Assembly (NCBI RefSeq): GCF_021730395.1
Contig: NC_069375.1
Span: 13,663,001-13,727,000, forward strand
DNA from: Mercenaria mercenaria
Lineage: Eukaryota > Mollusca > Bivalvia > Venerida > Veneridae
DNA: 64,000 nucleotides
Direction of reading: 5' to 3'
The position numbers were made by a program, and so were the translations under genes. The notes under the pieces were generated by a model, which saw only the letters and a list, made by a program, of their open reading frames with translations, was not told where the DNA came from and did no database searches. Below, piece by piece: positions 35,749 to 47,340 of this stretch; positions within the stretch are counted from its first letter, which is position 1, and each line of letters starts with the position of its first letter.

Positions 35749-36026
35749 TTTGTTTATTTATTCTGTTGGGTTTAACGTCGCATTGACACAATTATAGGTC
35801 ATATGGCGACCTTCCAGCTTTGGTGCCGGAGGAAGATCCCTGATGCCCCTCCGTGCATTATTTCATCAAGAGTGGGCACCAAAGTAGAACCAACGTCCTT
35901 TCGTAAGCCAGCTTGATGGCTTCCTCACATGAGGAATTCACGCCCCGAGTGAGGCTCGAAGCCACATCGACGAGGAGCAAGTGATTTGAAGTCAGCGTCC
36001 ATAACAACTTGGCCACGGAGGCCCCC
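35749..36026 (-). mobile_element. full-length tRNA-derived SINE
   Basis: Same family as 24712-24984. The minus-strand head GGGGGCCTCCGTGGCCAAG has a B box GGCTTCGAGCCTC, and the 3' end reads GCGACGTTAAACCCAAC plus an A/T-rich tail. Flanking target duplication TAATATACTTA occurs at 35738-35748 and 36027-36037. The B box has one change from the 24712 copy. Confidence 0.85.
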
Positions 36027-36339
36027 TAATATACTTAAAGTAAAGAAATATGATACATAGTTTCTTTAAGATTATGCATTTTATGAAAAGACCTTAGGTT
36101 GGTATATATGATTTAATCTAAGGTGATTAAACACCGCTACACGGATGAACACAACCTTTTCAAAAATTCATCAATCTTTAGTCAAATGAAATAGATAAAA
36201 ACGTAATACAGATAATCACGTATGGCACTGCGGTCGATTTCGTGCACAAGCTTGTTTACTTTATTTTTCTTATTAAATGTCCCACATCAATAGACAAGTC
36301 ACCTTCAAAGAAACTGAATTTGCAACAAGGGTTAGCTAC

Positions 36340-36915
36340 GTATGGAATGCCGGTGCGCTATGCCAATTGCAAAATGCGGACTGACAAATATTTAATGACA
36401 AATGCCAATTACTTTATGCTTAATGCAAAATACTTAATGCTAAACTACTCATCAAAAGAATTACGCCATATACTTTATGGTAAGTGCCAAATGTCAAATA
36501 GCTAGTGCTAATTGCTAAATGATAAACGCTAATTATAAAATTCTTTAACTGTATGAGCTTAGTGATATGTACCTCTTAAAGCAATGGATGTAACTTTTAG
36601 CTATTTGAAAACATGCTGTTTTTAGCAATAATATGTTCTACTAAAAATGGGACCGCGGCTGTTTACTCTAAAATATTTAGATTTTTTTTTAACAGAGACA
36701 TAGTTATATGACGAATGCCAATGACTATTTAAAGCATGTATACGTTCGCTGATATATTTAGATCTTTTTTTAGATAGACATTTGGCAGTTTGCATTTCCG
36801 ATTATTGTTTCGCATTTTGCAATTAACAATTAGAATTTGTCACCCAATTTTTAAGCATTCGGCAAATTGACTTCTAGTCTTTGGCAATTAGCATCGCGCA
36901 TCTGTCTTCCATATA
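36340..36915. repeat. cryptic AATGC/GCATT repeat with inverted halves
   Basis: 36340-36540 repeats variants of 'aatgccaaat' and 'cttaatgctaa' on the plus strand. 36780-36915 repeats their complements ('ggcaattagcat', 'tcgcattttgcaattaac'). The two halves are loosely inverted, with AATTGCAAAATGCG shared between the left half and the complement of the right half. Confidence 0.5.
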
Positions 36916-37263
36916 CATGCTAATCAAGAAAGCATTGACCAATCAGCAGTTAACATATACCAATAGACAAAATACCTTTCTGCCGAACATATCAGAGTAT
37001 TTATATTTCTCTAAGAATTAAAAAAAAAACGAACCAACAACGGTCGCTATCATGGTAATACAGTTCCTTTTAGCTGGTCAGTAATGTGGATTGATGCACT
37101 CATTGTCTAAGGCCTGACTATACTAAAGAAACCGGCGTGGGAGTCATCTAGTCTAGTCGCGTAATGGCGGACAGGTTGTTAAACACTAATTTTTCACATG
37201 ACATGGTCGTAGAAGTCTAAATTACTGCTGGTTTTGTTTAAATTTCATTGTGGGTGTATTTTC
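36916..37263. other. intergenic DNA, nothing recognised
   Basis: No gene or clear repeat was found. Confidence 0.45.
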
Positions 37264-38998
37264 AGCTCACCTGAGCACGAAGTGCTCTAGGGTGAGCATT
37301 TGTGGTCAGTGATTGTCCGGCGTCCGTCGTCGTCCGTCAACACCTCCCATCCTAAACCACCAGTTCAATTTTAAAGAAAATTCACAGGAATGTTCCTTGT
37401 ACGATTCACATTGAAAACTAGTCAAAGAAATGAATTCCATACAGACCTTTGTTATTTGATTGATATTTGGTATGTTACATGATATAATAGTCCCTTACCA
37501 CTTTTTTCCCACATTATCCTCATAGGGCCAAATATGACACCGACCTGTAGGTGTGTGTTGGGGGGTGGGGGGGGAGAGAGAGACAGAGAGAGAGAGGGGG
37601 GTCTTATGGTTTACATAGATTTATATAGGGACAAACTTTGAAAATCTTCTTGCCCAAAACTACAGGGCCTAGGGCTTTGATATTTGGTATGTAACATCAT
37701 CTAGTGGTCCTCTACCAAAGTTGTTCAAATTTTCCCCCTAGGGTCAAATAGGACCCCGCCCCGGGGGTACCATTGTTTTTATCGACTTATATAGGGAAAA
37801 AATGAAAATCTTCTTGTCAAAAACCACAAGGCACAGGGCTTTGATATTAGGTATGTGACATCATCTAGTAGTCCTCTACCAAGATTGTTCAAATTATGCC
37901 TTTGGAGAGAAAAGAGGCCCCGCCCCGGGGGTCCCAATTTTATACAGACTTATATAGAAAAAAAACTTTAAAAATCTTCTTGTCTGAAACCACAAGACCT
38001 AGGCCTTTGATATTTGATTAAATAGCATTGCCTCATGGCCCTCTACCGAAATTGTTCAAACTGAAACCCTGGGGATGAAAAGAGGCCCCACCCCGGGGGT
38101 CCCAAGTTTTACACTTATTTAGACTTAAATAGGAAAATCTTTAAAAATATTTTGTTCTGAAACTCCAAAGCCTAGGCTTTTGATATTTGGTATGTTGCAC
38201 TGCTTAGTAGTCTTTTACCAAGATTATTCAAATTATGTCCCTGAGGTGAAAAGAGGCCCCACCCACCAAGTTTCACACAGACGTATATAAGAAAAAACTT
38301 TAAAAAATATTCTTGCCTGAAAATGCAAGGCCTAGGCTTTTGATATTTGGTATGTTGCATTGCCGAATGGTCCTCTACCATAATTGTTTAATTTATGCCC
38401 TGGGGTGAAAGATGCCCTATCCCGGGGGCCCCAAGTTTTACATAGACTTATATAGGAAAACAAATTTAAAAATCTTCTTGTCTGAAAGTTCAAGGCTTAA
38501 GCCTTTGATATTTGGTATGTAGCATTGCCTAGTGGTTCTTTAACAAGATCATTCCAATTATGTCCCTAGTATATGAGTTTTATAGGAAAAAAATACTTAA
38601 AAAAATATCTGATCATATTTCCTACATTGTTTAATTACAATTACCTGATGGCTTCAAGATACTTTAAGATACAGCCTTGAAATATGATGACATGTACAGT
38701 TTTGCACACCAATCGTAATAGTATAAAAATTTGGACCATGTCAGTAACTTTCGATAAAGATTTCAATACTCATCTTTAATGTTCTTAGCCCTGACCTATT
38801 GACCTACTTTCTTGTTTTTAAAGCTACAGCAAAGAGATTTGTATATTTTTTAACAGATTTCAGTACTTATCTTGAAAAGTCTTTACCATGACCTTCTCAC
38901 CTAGTTCTTGTTTTGTTTTTGAAGCTTTAGAAAAGAAATTTGTTCAAGCAGCAATTAAATTCAGGTGAGCGATATAGGGCCATCATGGACCTCTTGTT
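37264..38998 (+). mobile_element. pearl/Helentron-like non-autonomous element B
   Basis: The left end AGCTCACCTGAGCACGAAGT folds as GAGCAC-GAA-GTGCTC and is followed by a GTCCG-type microsatellite (37316-37340). The core has about seven units of 160-175 bp marked by 'tttgatatttggtatgt' (for example 37676, 37836, 38006, 38177, 38341). A second, unrelated core stretch follows at 38630-38930. The right end is TCAGGTGAGCGATATAGGG, then the hairpin GGGCCATCATGGACC, then CTCTTGTT. GCTCACCTGA and TCAGGTGAGC form the subterminal inverted repeat. The ends match element A (1420-3024) in reverse. A (GA)n run lies at about 37574-37597. It is non-coding. Confidence 0.75.
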
Positions 38999-40640
38999 GA
39001 TATTTTGGTAGAACAACTGGGAGAGAATGCTGTATTTCGAGACGTTAAAATATATTTAGTATGACCAGTAGCAGTGTGATTTTGATGTGATTTAACAGTA
39101 AGCAAATGTGACAAGAGAATCTCTGTAAGAAGATATATGACCCCTATTTTTCTTTTCATGTTATATAAGTTTTGTTATAACTCTTTAAAATGAGGTAAGG
39201 ATTTATTCTCTGAAATGGGTCTAGATATATGTGACAGCTCTTTAAAAATGTCAGTTTTTCAAAAGAACATATAAGGAATACTATTTAGGTTAGTGTGACC
39301 TATATTCCAAGTTAAAATCAATACCTTGAACAGCATTTTAAGTCATGCTCCAGACACGAAATAAAAAGGACAGATCTGACAACTGAACTAATTAAGTATT
39401 GTCTTCCTTTAGACGCTATGTTGTTGTCAGCTTCGGCTTTGTAGATGCCCTAGTTACTGCTTTAGCTATTGGTTTCAATTATGACATCTAGTGTATATAA
39501 TAAACTGGTTTATTTGGAAGATAAAGCTACTCGTTCACAGTTTGGGCTAAAATTTGATTATAAATATTTTGCACAACAAAACTAAAGTTAATTAACCTGT
39601 GTTTTGCACGTCATATCATCACAGTAAAGAAGTGTGTGAGCTTACTTACGCTTCTCATTTTTGAAAGAATATTTGAAGTAAAAGTAATTTAATCCAGATA
39701 TGGTGCTATACATACTGGCTTCATTTTTACCCCAAACATGGTACCTATCTATGACACAGTGTGACAATAAATTTTAAGGACTCTCACAAACTAGAATCAC
39801 CCAGGCAGCAGAACGACAAGAAGTAATGGACAAACTCGGCATGTGTATGTAACCACAGATACACTTAGCGTGTATGACAATAACCTTTCAAATGAGATGG
39901 TCAGGTCTGTCCAGAATAACGGTATCTTACATAAATTGAATAGAGAACAGTTATTTGGCTAGTCTGGAATATCTAAACTGAGCTTGAATATCATCAGTCT
40001 ACACATTCTAAGAAATAAATCAATATATTCTAAGAAACAACTGCGTTTCCAGTTAGGTAAGTTAGAAAATACGCAAATAAACTTACATAGTTATGGCAGC
40101 CATTTTATAAGTTTTACGTGGTCGAAATACCGATCGCTGAAAGTACGTTACATGTCTTGAGTAATTGCGATTTAAGAAGTCACTTACGTTTCAAACTTGA
40201 AAGTTTTATGGGGTTTTTTCTTTTGTAGTCCAGATGAATGGTCATGACGTCAGCGGTGTAACAACCTCTTATATCTAGCACCAACACCCTCCTAGTAATT
40301 ATACTTGTTTGTAAAATACTTTAATAATCTATCTATAGAATTCACTTTCATAGCTACAGAAAGAATGATGCGGAAGTTCAACAGTGGGTACCACTGACTC
40401 TCCTCAATTTATTAATACCATCGAAAAAACGGACCAATCACATTACAACCATCGAAAGCAACGGACCAGCCACAGTCTGTCTCAAGTCATGTGACTTCCA
40501 TACGATCGAAATAACGTAACACAACCGAAAAGCTTAGTGACAAATCGTCAACCTGATAGCAGCCTGGTCTAAGAGATATTTGTTGTGGATAATTACTCAA
40601 GTCATGTTCAGGTCTACATAATAATAAAGGTCGAGGCTAT
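38999..40640. other. intergenic DNA
   Basis: No gene was recognised. 39600-39650 shares words with the truncated pearl-like element at 19740. A ~33-bp unit ('accatcgaaa..aacggacca') is duplicated at 40416-40475. Confidence 0.45.
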
Positions 40641-40643
40641 CCG

Positions 40644-40689
40644 CACGACCGTCGTACCGATAATTTTCTTTATTGGCACGACGGTCGTG
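40644..40689. repeat. 46-nt imperfect hairpin
   Basis: CACGACCGTCGTACCGATAA pairs with the downstream TTATTGGCACGACGGTCGTG around a TTTTCT loop. The stem is about 20 bp with two mismatches. No known small RNA is recognised. Confidence 0.6.
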
Positions 40690-42165
40690 TTGATTATTTT
40701 CATTATTCGCATGATGATCACACCTGGAAAAACATGCCGAATATGTTTGTTATCCATAAGAATAAACATGCTCTATACATATGTAAAATTCAGTTAAAAT
40801 TTTCTGAAGGTTTTCCCAGCTTATCAGATCTTCATAATACCGATTATTTGTTTAGTTAGCTGGTAAGTTAACAACCTGCGACAATGTGCGATTACGATGC
40901 CAGCAATTAACATGTTGAATAGGTTAACATATGTATGATTCATTGAATTAAAAACAAAATATAAAAAGTAAGCAGCACAGCAATAAGGTTTAATAATGAA
41001 CTAGTTAAGGTATGCAGGTATTAGTTTTCTGTGCATTCTTTTGATTTGTTAGTTCTGCAGTTGATGAATGAATGAATGAATTAATTAATTAATCAATTTG
41101 ACTGCTAAACCGGACGGTATGAAATATTATCATTTGTTGCGGTGTTGTTTTAAAGAACATGATGCTAACAAATTTTGACTACCATGTTTATAAGACTGTG
41201 ATATTCAAGCGCTGCTTATGTTACGTTGATTGACACCGGTTTCAAGAATATCATCTGACCTTATAATCCTCGCTGTGCTATAGAGTACAAGCATGCTCTT
41301 AAGTGTTTCTACTACTGAATCGTCACGTAATCGAAAGTTTTTACTACTGAATCGTCACGTAGTCGAAATATTTACCTAAGAAATGAATCACATATTTAGA
41401 GCAGTCAAGAATGCTTGGTCATCGGAACGTACTTTTTACACAATTACAGATGTATTTTATGATAGAATTGAATTATTTTTTTATTCTTATAATTCCAAGA
41501 AAACACGTTTCCACACCGAGTTTTCAATTTTTCAAGAACGATTTTGTTCGCCGTATCAAAATAGTTCAGAATCAACGTTCCATTACAATCAAATTTGACA
41601 GTCAGACAGGAAATGACCTGAGAAAATTAATGTTCACACTTACATGTTTCGTTCAGAAATAAGAAAGGTATCTCTGTTTTTCAATAAAACTGTTATCGGT
41701 TTCGGCATTGATGCACAAAGAAAATATGAAGGTGTTTCATTGATGTGTGAACGTCAAGGATATCTATTAATGCAAGCAATTTTATTGGTTTATTAGAATA
41801 ATATAAAAATGAAAATTACACGAACCGTAATTCAAATCTTATATTTAGAGTTTTGTTTGTCTTTCATTAGTAATGAGCATGTCTAAAGAAAGACAAAATA
41901 GTCCACTTGTGGCGGTTTGAAAATTAACGTTTTTATGTTGCGTTCAAAGTGCAACGTCTTGTAATAATGCATGTGTCTCCTGTTTCGACAAGACGCATAC
42001 GATAACAAGTGCAGTCGAGCGTTATGGAGGAGTAAATGTTAGAATAGATATACAATCTATCACTGTTAGGGAAACGCATCTGGTCCTACATGATCAAATT
42101 ATGATATGAAGGATGCAATACTATTTAAATAAGTCAATATGTGTGAAAGTATGACGGCCGATTTC
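40690..42165. other. intergenic DNA
   Basis: No gene was recognised. A 34-bp unit containing 'tactactgaatcgtcacgta' is duplicated at about 41308-41369, and a GAAT/TTAA run lies at 41065-41092. Confidence 0.45.
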
Positions 42166-42169
42166 TACC

Positions 42170-42420
42170 ATTTCGTTTACGCATGTTGGTGCGTTTGAGG
42201 AGTGCCAATACGCCAGAAGTAGAGCGCCAAAAACTACCTGATCGTGTCATACCGACGCGTTCATTTGTCGTTCTGCAATGTGGCGTGTTGTCGCCCTTTA
42301 ACCGCACAAACACGCTAGAACGACAAGGTAACGCGCCGATGACAAAATAATTTTATAGCTCTGGCGGGTTGATGTGTAAAATAAGCGCAAACACGCGCGA
42401 ATGACATAATGACAATGTTA
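42170..42420. repeat. CpG-rich patch with scattered CGC words
   Basis: This stretch is far richer in CpG than its flanks and repeats 'acgcc', 'gcgcc', 'aacacgc' and 'cgtcgttctg'-like words in both orientations (for example 'tgtcgttctgc' and 'gctagaacgaca'). It may be a degenerate inverted-repeat element, but no ends were defined. Confidence 0.4.
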
Positions 42421-43965
42421 TATAAAACAGTGAAAGTAACTGTTATTTAACTGATTACGATTAAACCATTTTGGACGCCGTGAAGTTTAACAACTTTAAT
42501 TGAGGATGGATTGTTTAGGGTACTTTAGTTAACATACGATGTAACAATATTGTAAAATGTCTAAAAATATTTTGTTCAACATTTTACACAGTAACAATAT
42601 AATTTTGCCAGATATTTCTTATACCATATCACCGCCCCTGGAGACCGTAAGAATAATGTAAAAGTGTAATTAGAATTGACAAAAGAAATCTACAATTCAT
42701 GGGATTTCTTGTCACGGATTTGATGGATCAAACATTATAGATATTACGTGGAAAACAAATAATTCTTCTTTTTAGTCCAGTGTTTATTTATCTAATGACA
42801 TTGTCGGCACGCAAACTTTATAAAAGTTTACAAACATAACAAGCATAGGGTATTCAACATTTTTCAACTTGTAACTTGTCAAAATCTAGATTTCGTACCA
42901 ATTACAAATTTTCTCAGAGGAAAAGTACACTACGATCTGATAATTTTCTGTTGTTATCTGTATTTTACCCGACTGAGCTGTTTTGCCATTATACTTACTG
43001 TACTGTGAAAGCGAAACAAATACTGATATGTACGTGTTATGTAATGTACAAGCAATATGACTTGTTATTTTATCAATTATCGCGAAATGGACGCGTCCTT
43101 GCATTTGCGCGGGAAACACGTTGTTATTGGGGATTAATACAATGATTCTGTTTAGAAAAATGTAAATGAAAACTTTTCTGCATTTTGAAAAGAAAAAAAT
43201 AAGAATAAAGGAATATACATGTTTATGTCTAAGATATTGTAATCCTAGTCTACCGTTTCATTTTTTTACTATTTGTATTCGTGAAATCACCTAAAGAGTT
43301 CGGTAACATAGTAATTTCTAAACATATGTTCTTAGGATAGCTCTTGCACTGTAATTTTACTTGAAATTCATAGAAAATATATGTTAGTATATATAAATAA
43401 GTTTAAAATAGATGTTAGTATAAACAACATTTCTTTTCGTAAAACATTTCAAGTATTCAAATGATAAGTAAGCAGTTTTAACAGTATGTGTATACAAATG
43501 AAATTTTATGCTGAAAAAAGGATCAAGATAAATGATTACCTGAGAAAACGTTCCAGCTTAGTCCGACAAACTGGAGAAGAAGTTAACACGTCCCTTTAAC
43601 TCTTATCCTTGCTTTAATGATGTAACACACCTTAAGATTTGAATGTACGCATGTCAAGGTGAAACTGAAACTGCAAAAAATATATCCGGCAAAAAGTTAA
43701 GGATGTACAAATTAGTTCATGAGTCAAGATCAATTTATCAGAAAACGAATGTTTTAAGTGTACATACTAAATGTATGTTACGTTGATCCTGACTAATGAA
43801 ATGGAATATGTTTACTGTAATAAGCTTAACTTTTAGAATTATAAAGAGTTATTGAACGAAATATTGTATTCGAGTAGTTTGGCACCAAGTGTCGCTGTTT
43901 AACATGTACATTTGAACTTAAAAGAACAGGTGCCCTTAAGAGAGCACAATCAAGTAAGACATCTT
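42421..43965. other. AT-rich intergenic DNA
   Basis: No gene was recognised. 'gttaaggatgtac' near 43699 matches the end of the TTAA MITE at 17265, but no second end is seen. Confidence 0.45.
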
Positions 43966-43969
43966 GAAC

Positions 43970-44350
43970 TTGGGTGGTGGAGAGGTGGGGGTGGGTGCTG
44001 TGGTTACAACTTCACATGATGATAGATATTCATGGTAGGTTTGAAAAAAAAAAAACATTTTAAAAAAGGAATGGAAAGAAGAAATAAATAAAAATATAGT
44101 GGGGGGGGGGGGTACGGGGAATGGTAAGTGGGGTGGGGGGGGGGTGAAACGGGTGAATAGGTGAATATTGAAGGAAAATAAAAAATGTTGTTGGGGGAGG
44201 GATGCATGATCAGGGTGGTGGGGATGACTGTGTGGAGAAGCGAGGTGGGGGGAGGGTACAACTTTGCACGTTGATAAATATTCGTGGAAGGTCTGAAAAC
44301 ATAAATAAAAAAGGCATGGCATTGTTTTTTTTTTTTTTTTGTTTTTTTGA
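43970..44350. repeat. G-rich low-complexity block with ~250-bp duplication
   Basis: 'ttacaacttcacatgatgat' onward (44003-44050) recurs as 'gtacaactttgcacgttgat' onward (44255-44305), about 250 bp apart. Between and around them are G runs (G14 near 44101, G10 near 44141) and A/T runs. The proline-rich minus-strand frames here are artefacts of G-rich sequence. Confidence 0.6.
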
Positions 44351-44539
44351 TGGGCGATGGAGATGGGAGGGGTAATACTATTACCAACTCTGTAGACCTC
44401 TACCGATAACATTGAAATAAGCTGAAAAGTGTGAATTTCCTTATTTCTCTACTGCTTTAAATGTTAAATACCTTTAGAGGGATATGCACTTCAAAAATGA
44501 ATAAAATGTGCATAAAAGGACTCGATATCTTTTCTATCT

Positions 44540-45130
44540 ATTAAAGCTGAAATATTAGAGTACAATCACTAGTTTATTGATCACAGTTTATTTTATCATG
44601 TTGTACAGTTTAGTTATATCTTGTTTCCCGAGATGTCTGTTTTAGCATTTGTTCATTTTATGCAAAATAGTTAAAAATAATGTAGAAAAGTTTATTTACC
44701 ATCAGAATAACAAATAACTACTTTAGAAAACCATGAGAGCTTTAAAGACCAGATCAAAACTGTCTGATATATATTTTCTAAATAATTGATGTAATAAAAC
44801 AAGGTTACTGAAATGGTGACGTAACATGTGTAAAGTATGTTACCTACTGATTTGTATTTCATGTAGGGGTTTCAACTATATTTCCGAACAATAAAGCTCA
44901 CATAATCGTTATTTTATTGATAACAATTAATTATATATTTTTATTCAATTTTAGTGGTATCTTCTTTCCTAAGACGTTGTTTGTTGCACAGGTTCATTTT
45001 TTGCAAATATGCTATACATACCTATTTTGGAGTAAAGCAATTACCATCAGAGTTACAAAGTACTATTTAAGAAAACACTGAGAGACTTTTAGACCAGAGC
45101 AAAACTGTCTGGTACATTTAAATGGAATTA
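44540..45130 (+). repeat. old tandem duplication, two diverged units
   Basis: 44575-44770 and 44915-45120 share 'tttaccatcaga' / 'attaccatcaga', 'aaaaccatgagag' / 'aaaacactgagag', and 'accaga.caaaactgtctg' in the same order. The divergence suggests an old event. It is non-coding. Confidence 0.5.
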
Positions 45131-45810
45131 AAACTTAGAAAATGTTTTCTAATAGCATTTTGTCATTTTGTAACATTATAATTAATATTCATGAATATAC
45201 TAATTAATTAATTAAAATAAAAATACTGCTATCTAAAGGTCAATGTCTTAGCTCCATTTTGATACCATTGTTATTGTTTTATCACCAAAACTGGTCCAAG
45301 ATATGACTGATTATCATGTATATGGTTATCTTTTCCAAAAATGAACGGTTGTCATGGAAACAGTGAACTCATATATAGTTCAAATTAAAGTGTATACCAG
45401 ATATGGGAACATGTTTTTTTTTTTTTTTTTTTTTTTTTGAAAGAGTTGGTCCTGCAGAACAGTTTCTTAAAAAAGTCTAAGGAGGGATGCATGATAGACG
45501 CCTTTGGCCGCCACCTATTAGTGTAACATGTCTTCTACCAAATATAAAAAAAATATTGAGATGTTATGTTACATATAAGAAAAATAATCTGTTCTGAAAA
45601 ACATCACCCTTTGAGAATGCTCCCATGGAAATTGCCATTTAGCAATTACGTGAATGTAGACATTTTCTCAATGAATAAAACTAAAACCTGGAAACTGACA
45701 ATGAAAATGGTCTGGATCTTTTCTCAATACAATACGCAATAAAACTAAGCAAAAAAAATATAACTGCCACATTCTCATATGATTCATTATACCAGATTTC
45801 ATCAACAGCA
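45131..45810. other. intergenic DNA with a T25 run
   Basis: A poly-T run of 25 lies at 45414-45438. No gene was recognised. It may contain the 3' flank of the transposase element, but no terminal inverted repeat was found. Confidence 0.4.
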
Positions 45811-45817
45811 TGGAACC

Positions 45818-47168
45818 TTACAAGCAATTGCACAAATATTGTATCTTGTAATAGCTGCAGCCGTTTCGCGCATTATATACTAACTTGTGACATGCATGAT
45901 TGTAAATACGCTGAAAAGGGCCATAACAAGCTAAATCCAAGGGTTGTAGCAGGTGGCTTGTGTGTGCAGGGAGTATGAAAAGAATAATATTGTTATCTTT
46001 AGCCCAGTCAACCAATCCTACTGATATATGAGAACGGTGGCCATCCAATATAAGTAGGACCTTCTCATCTGAACGACCTGGAATATATTTCAGGAAGTGA
46101 TTTTCCATAAAATCTCGGAAAATTGCAGAATTGGACCAACCGGTCTCGCTCATAGTTCCTGTTGCCCCCGGACTGCTGCCTTCAAGTAAGTCTGGAAGAA
46201 GTCTTTTACCTGGGAAGATAAGGTATGGTGGCAAAGCACAACCGCTAGCACTGCCACATCCAATAAGCGTGACAGTCTGACTTTTGCCAGATGTGACCGC
46301 TGGAGGGTAATGATCTGCCCTTGCAATAATAGGAGGGTGCTTATGATCACAGGTAAGGCCTTTCTCGTCCACATTAAAAATAAGATGTGGCTTGTCGAGC
46401 AGGTCATGTTTCCTTAAACACTGCTCTAAGTTGTCGAAGTAGTTATTCACAACAGATTCTTTTGCCATTTTAGCCCGTGCATATTCTAATGACCTGGGAT
46501 TCAGCTTTTTCATTTCTGGCCACCTACTTCTAAAACCCTCTAACCAATGAAATGATAATGTTTGAGTCTTGGTCCTTTTGCCAAGGGTTACTGCAAAGTC
46601 ACTTGCAATATCAATACATTCTTGACAAGTGTAGCCATATCCATATTCAGCCATGGTTTGAAAGTGTTTTACCAAAAAGGCCTCCTCAAGCTGGCTAAAC
46701 AAAGGATTGGAACCCATTACAAAATTTTCAGGATCAATTTTTCCTAAAACTCTGTCCCTTAAAGTATTTTCTGGCACACCATATATTTTTGAGGCTCTTA
46801 ACACTGATACACCTTCCTCCCGATCACATTTGTAGGCATTGGTCAAAGCTGTTGGTGAATATAGCCTGTATTTTTTCCTAACTGGCTGTGGGGTTGCCTT
46901 AAAATAGAAAAAAAATCAATAAGAATTGATAAAAATATGGGGACTGAAAATTTAACAATAGAAATTTGCTTGGCCTAATTCATTATAGGTGGCGCCACTG
47001 TAAGTAGGTCAGTTTTACTACGAATGCAGACGAAGGAGAATAGTGGGAGAATCTTGATTTTTTAGCTTTAAAATGGATTTTAAAAATAAGGAAATTTTGG
47101 GAATAAGGAAATAAGGTAATTTTATAGAATAAAATAGTTTTTAATACTCTTACCTGCTTAAACCGCAT
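45818..47168 (-). CDS. pogo/jerky-type DDE transposase, two exons
   Basis: The short first exon is ATG CGG TTT AAG CAG (47154-47168), followed by a GTAAGAG donor. Intron 46898-47153 ends TTTTAAG, and exon 2 starts at 46897 in phase (GCAACCCCACAG...). The product has an N-terminal psq-type helix-turn-helix (SVLRASKIYGVPENTLRDRV), a CENP-B-like HTH (about residues 70-140, ending in HWLEGFRSRWPE) and a DDE_1 domain with FNVDEKG, LILDGHRSH and LQPLDLACYGPFQ supplying the three acidic residues. Tc1/mariner-superfamily pogo, Tigger and jerky proteins have this order. Near 45875 the frame slips; the family-like continuation (AAAITRYNICAIACK) is in another frame, and the C-terminus ends early. No terminal inverted repeats were found, so whether it is a transposon copy or a captured gene is open. 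Confidence 0.75.
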
Positions 47169-47169
47169 G

Positions 47170-47340
47170 ATTTTTGTGAATATTTATGCCGTCACGGTAG
47201 AGTAACCTCTAACCAAAACATTCCCACGGTCGCGCATGTGCAAACAACGATTACTTTGGAGATCACGTGAAATCAAAGATGGCCGCGAATCGATGATAGT
47301 CGCGAATTGCGGGGGGTTGACGATATACATTTCAGGAATT
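47170..47340. promoter_or_regulatory. CpG-rich stretch upstream of the transposase gene
   Basis: CpG-containing words (GTCGCGCATGTGC, GGCCGCGAATCGATG, GTCGCGAATTGC) cluster just upstream of the minus-strand transposase start, including the E box CACGTG. This could be its promoter region. The evidence is compositional only. Confidence 0.25.

Noticed and set aside
43936-44412. 158- and 127-codon proline-rich frames
   Set aside because: They arise from G-rich low-complexity DNA read on the other strand and overlap each other in two frames.
45500-46995. CGCCACCTAT and its complement around the transposase as terminal repeats
   Set aside because: The right-hand copy falls inside the intron between the two exons, so it cannot bound the element.
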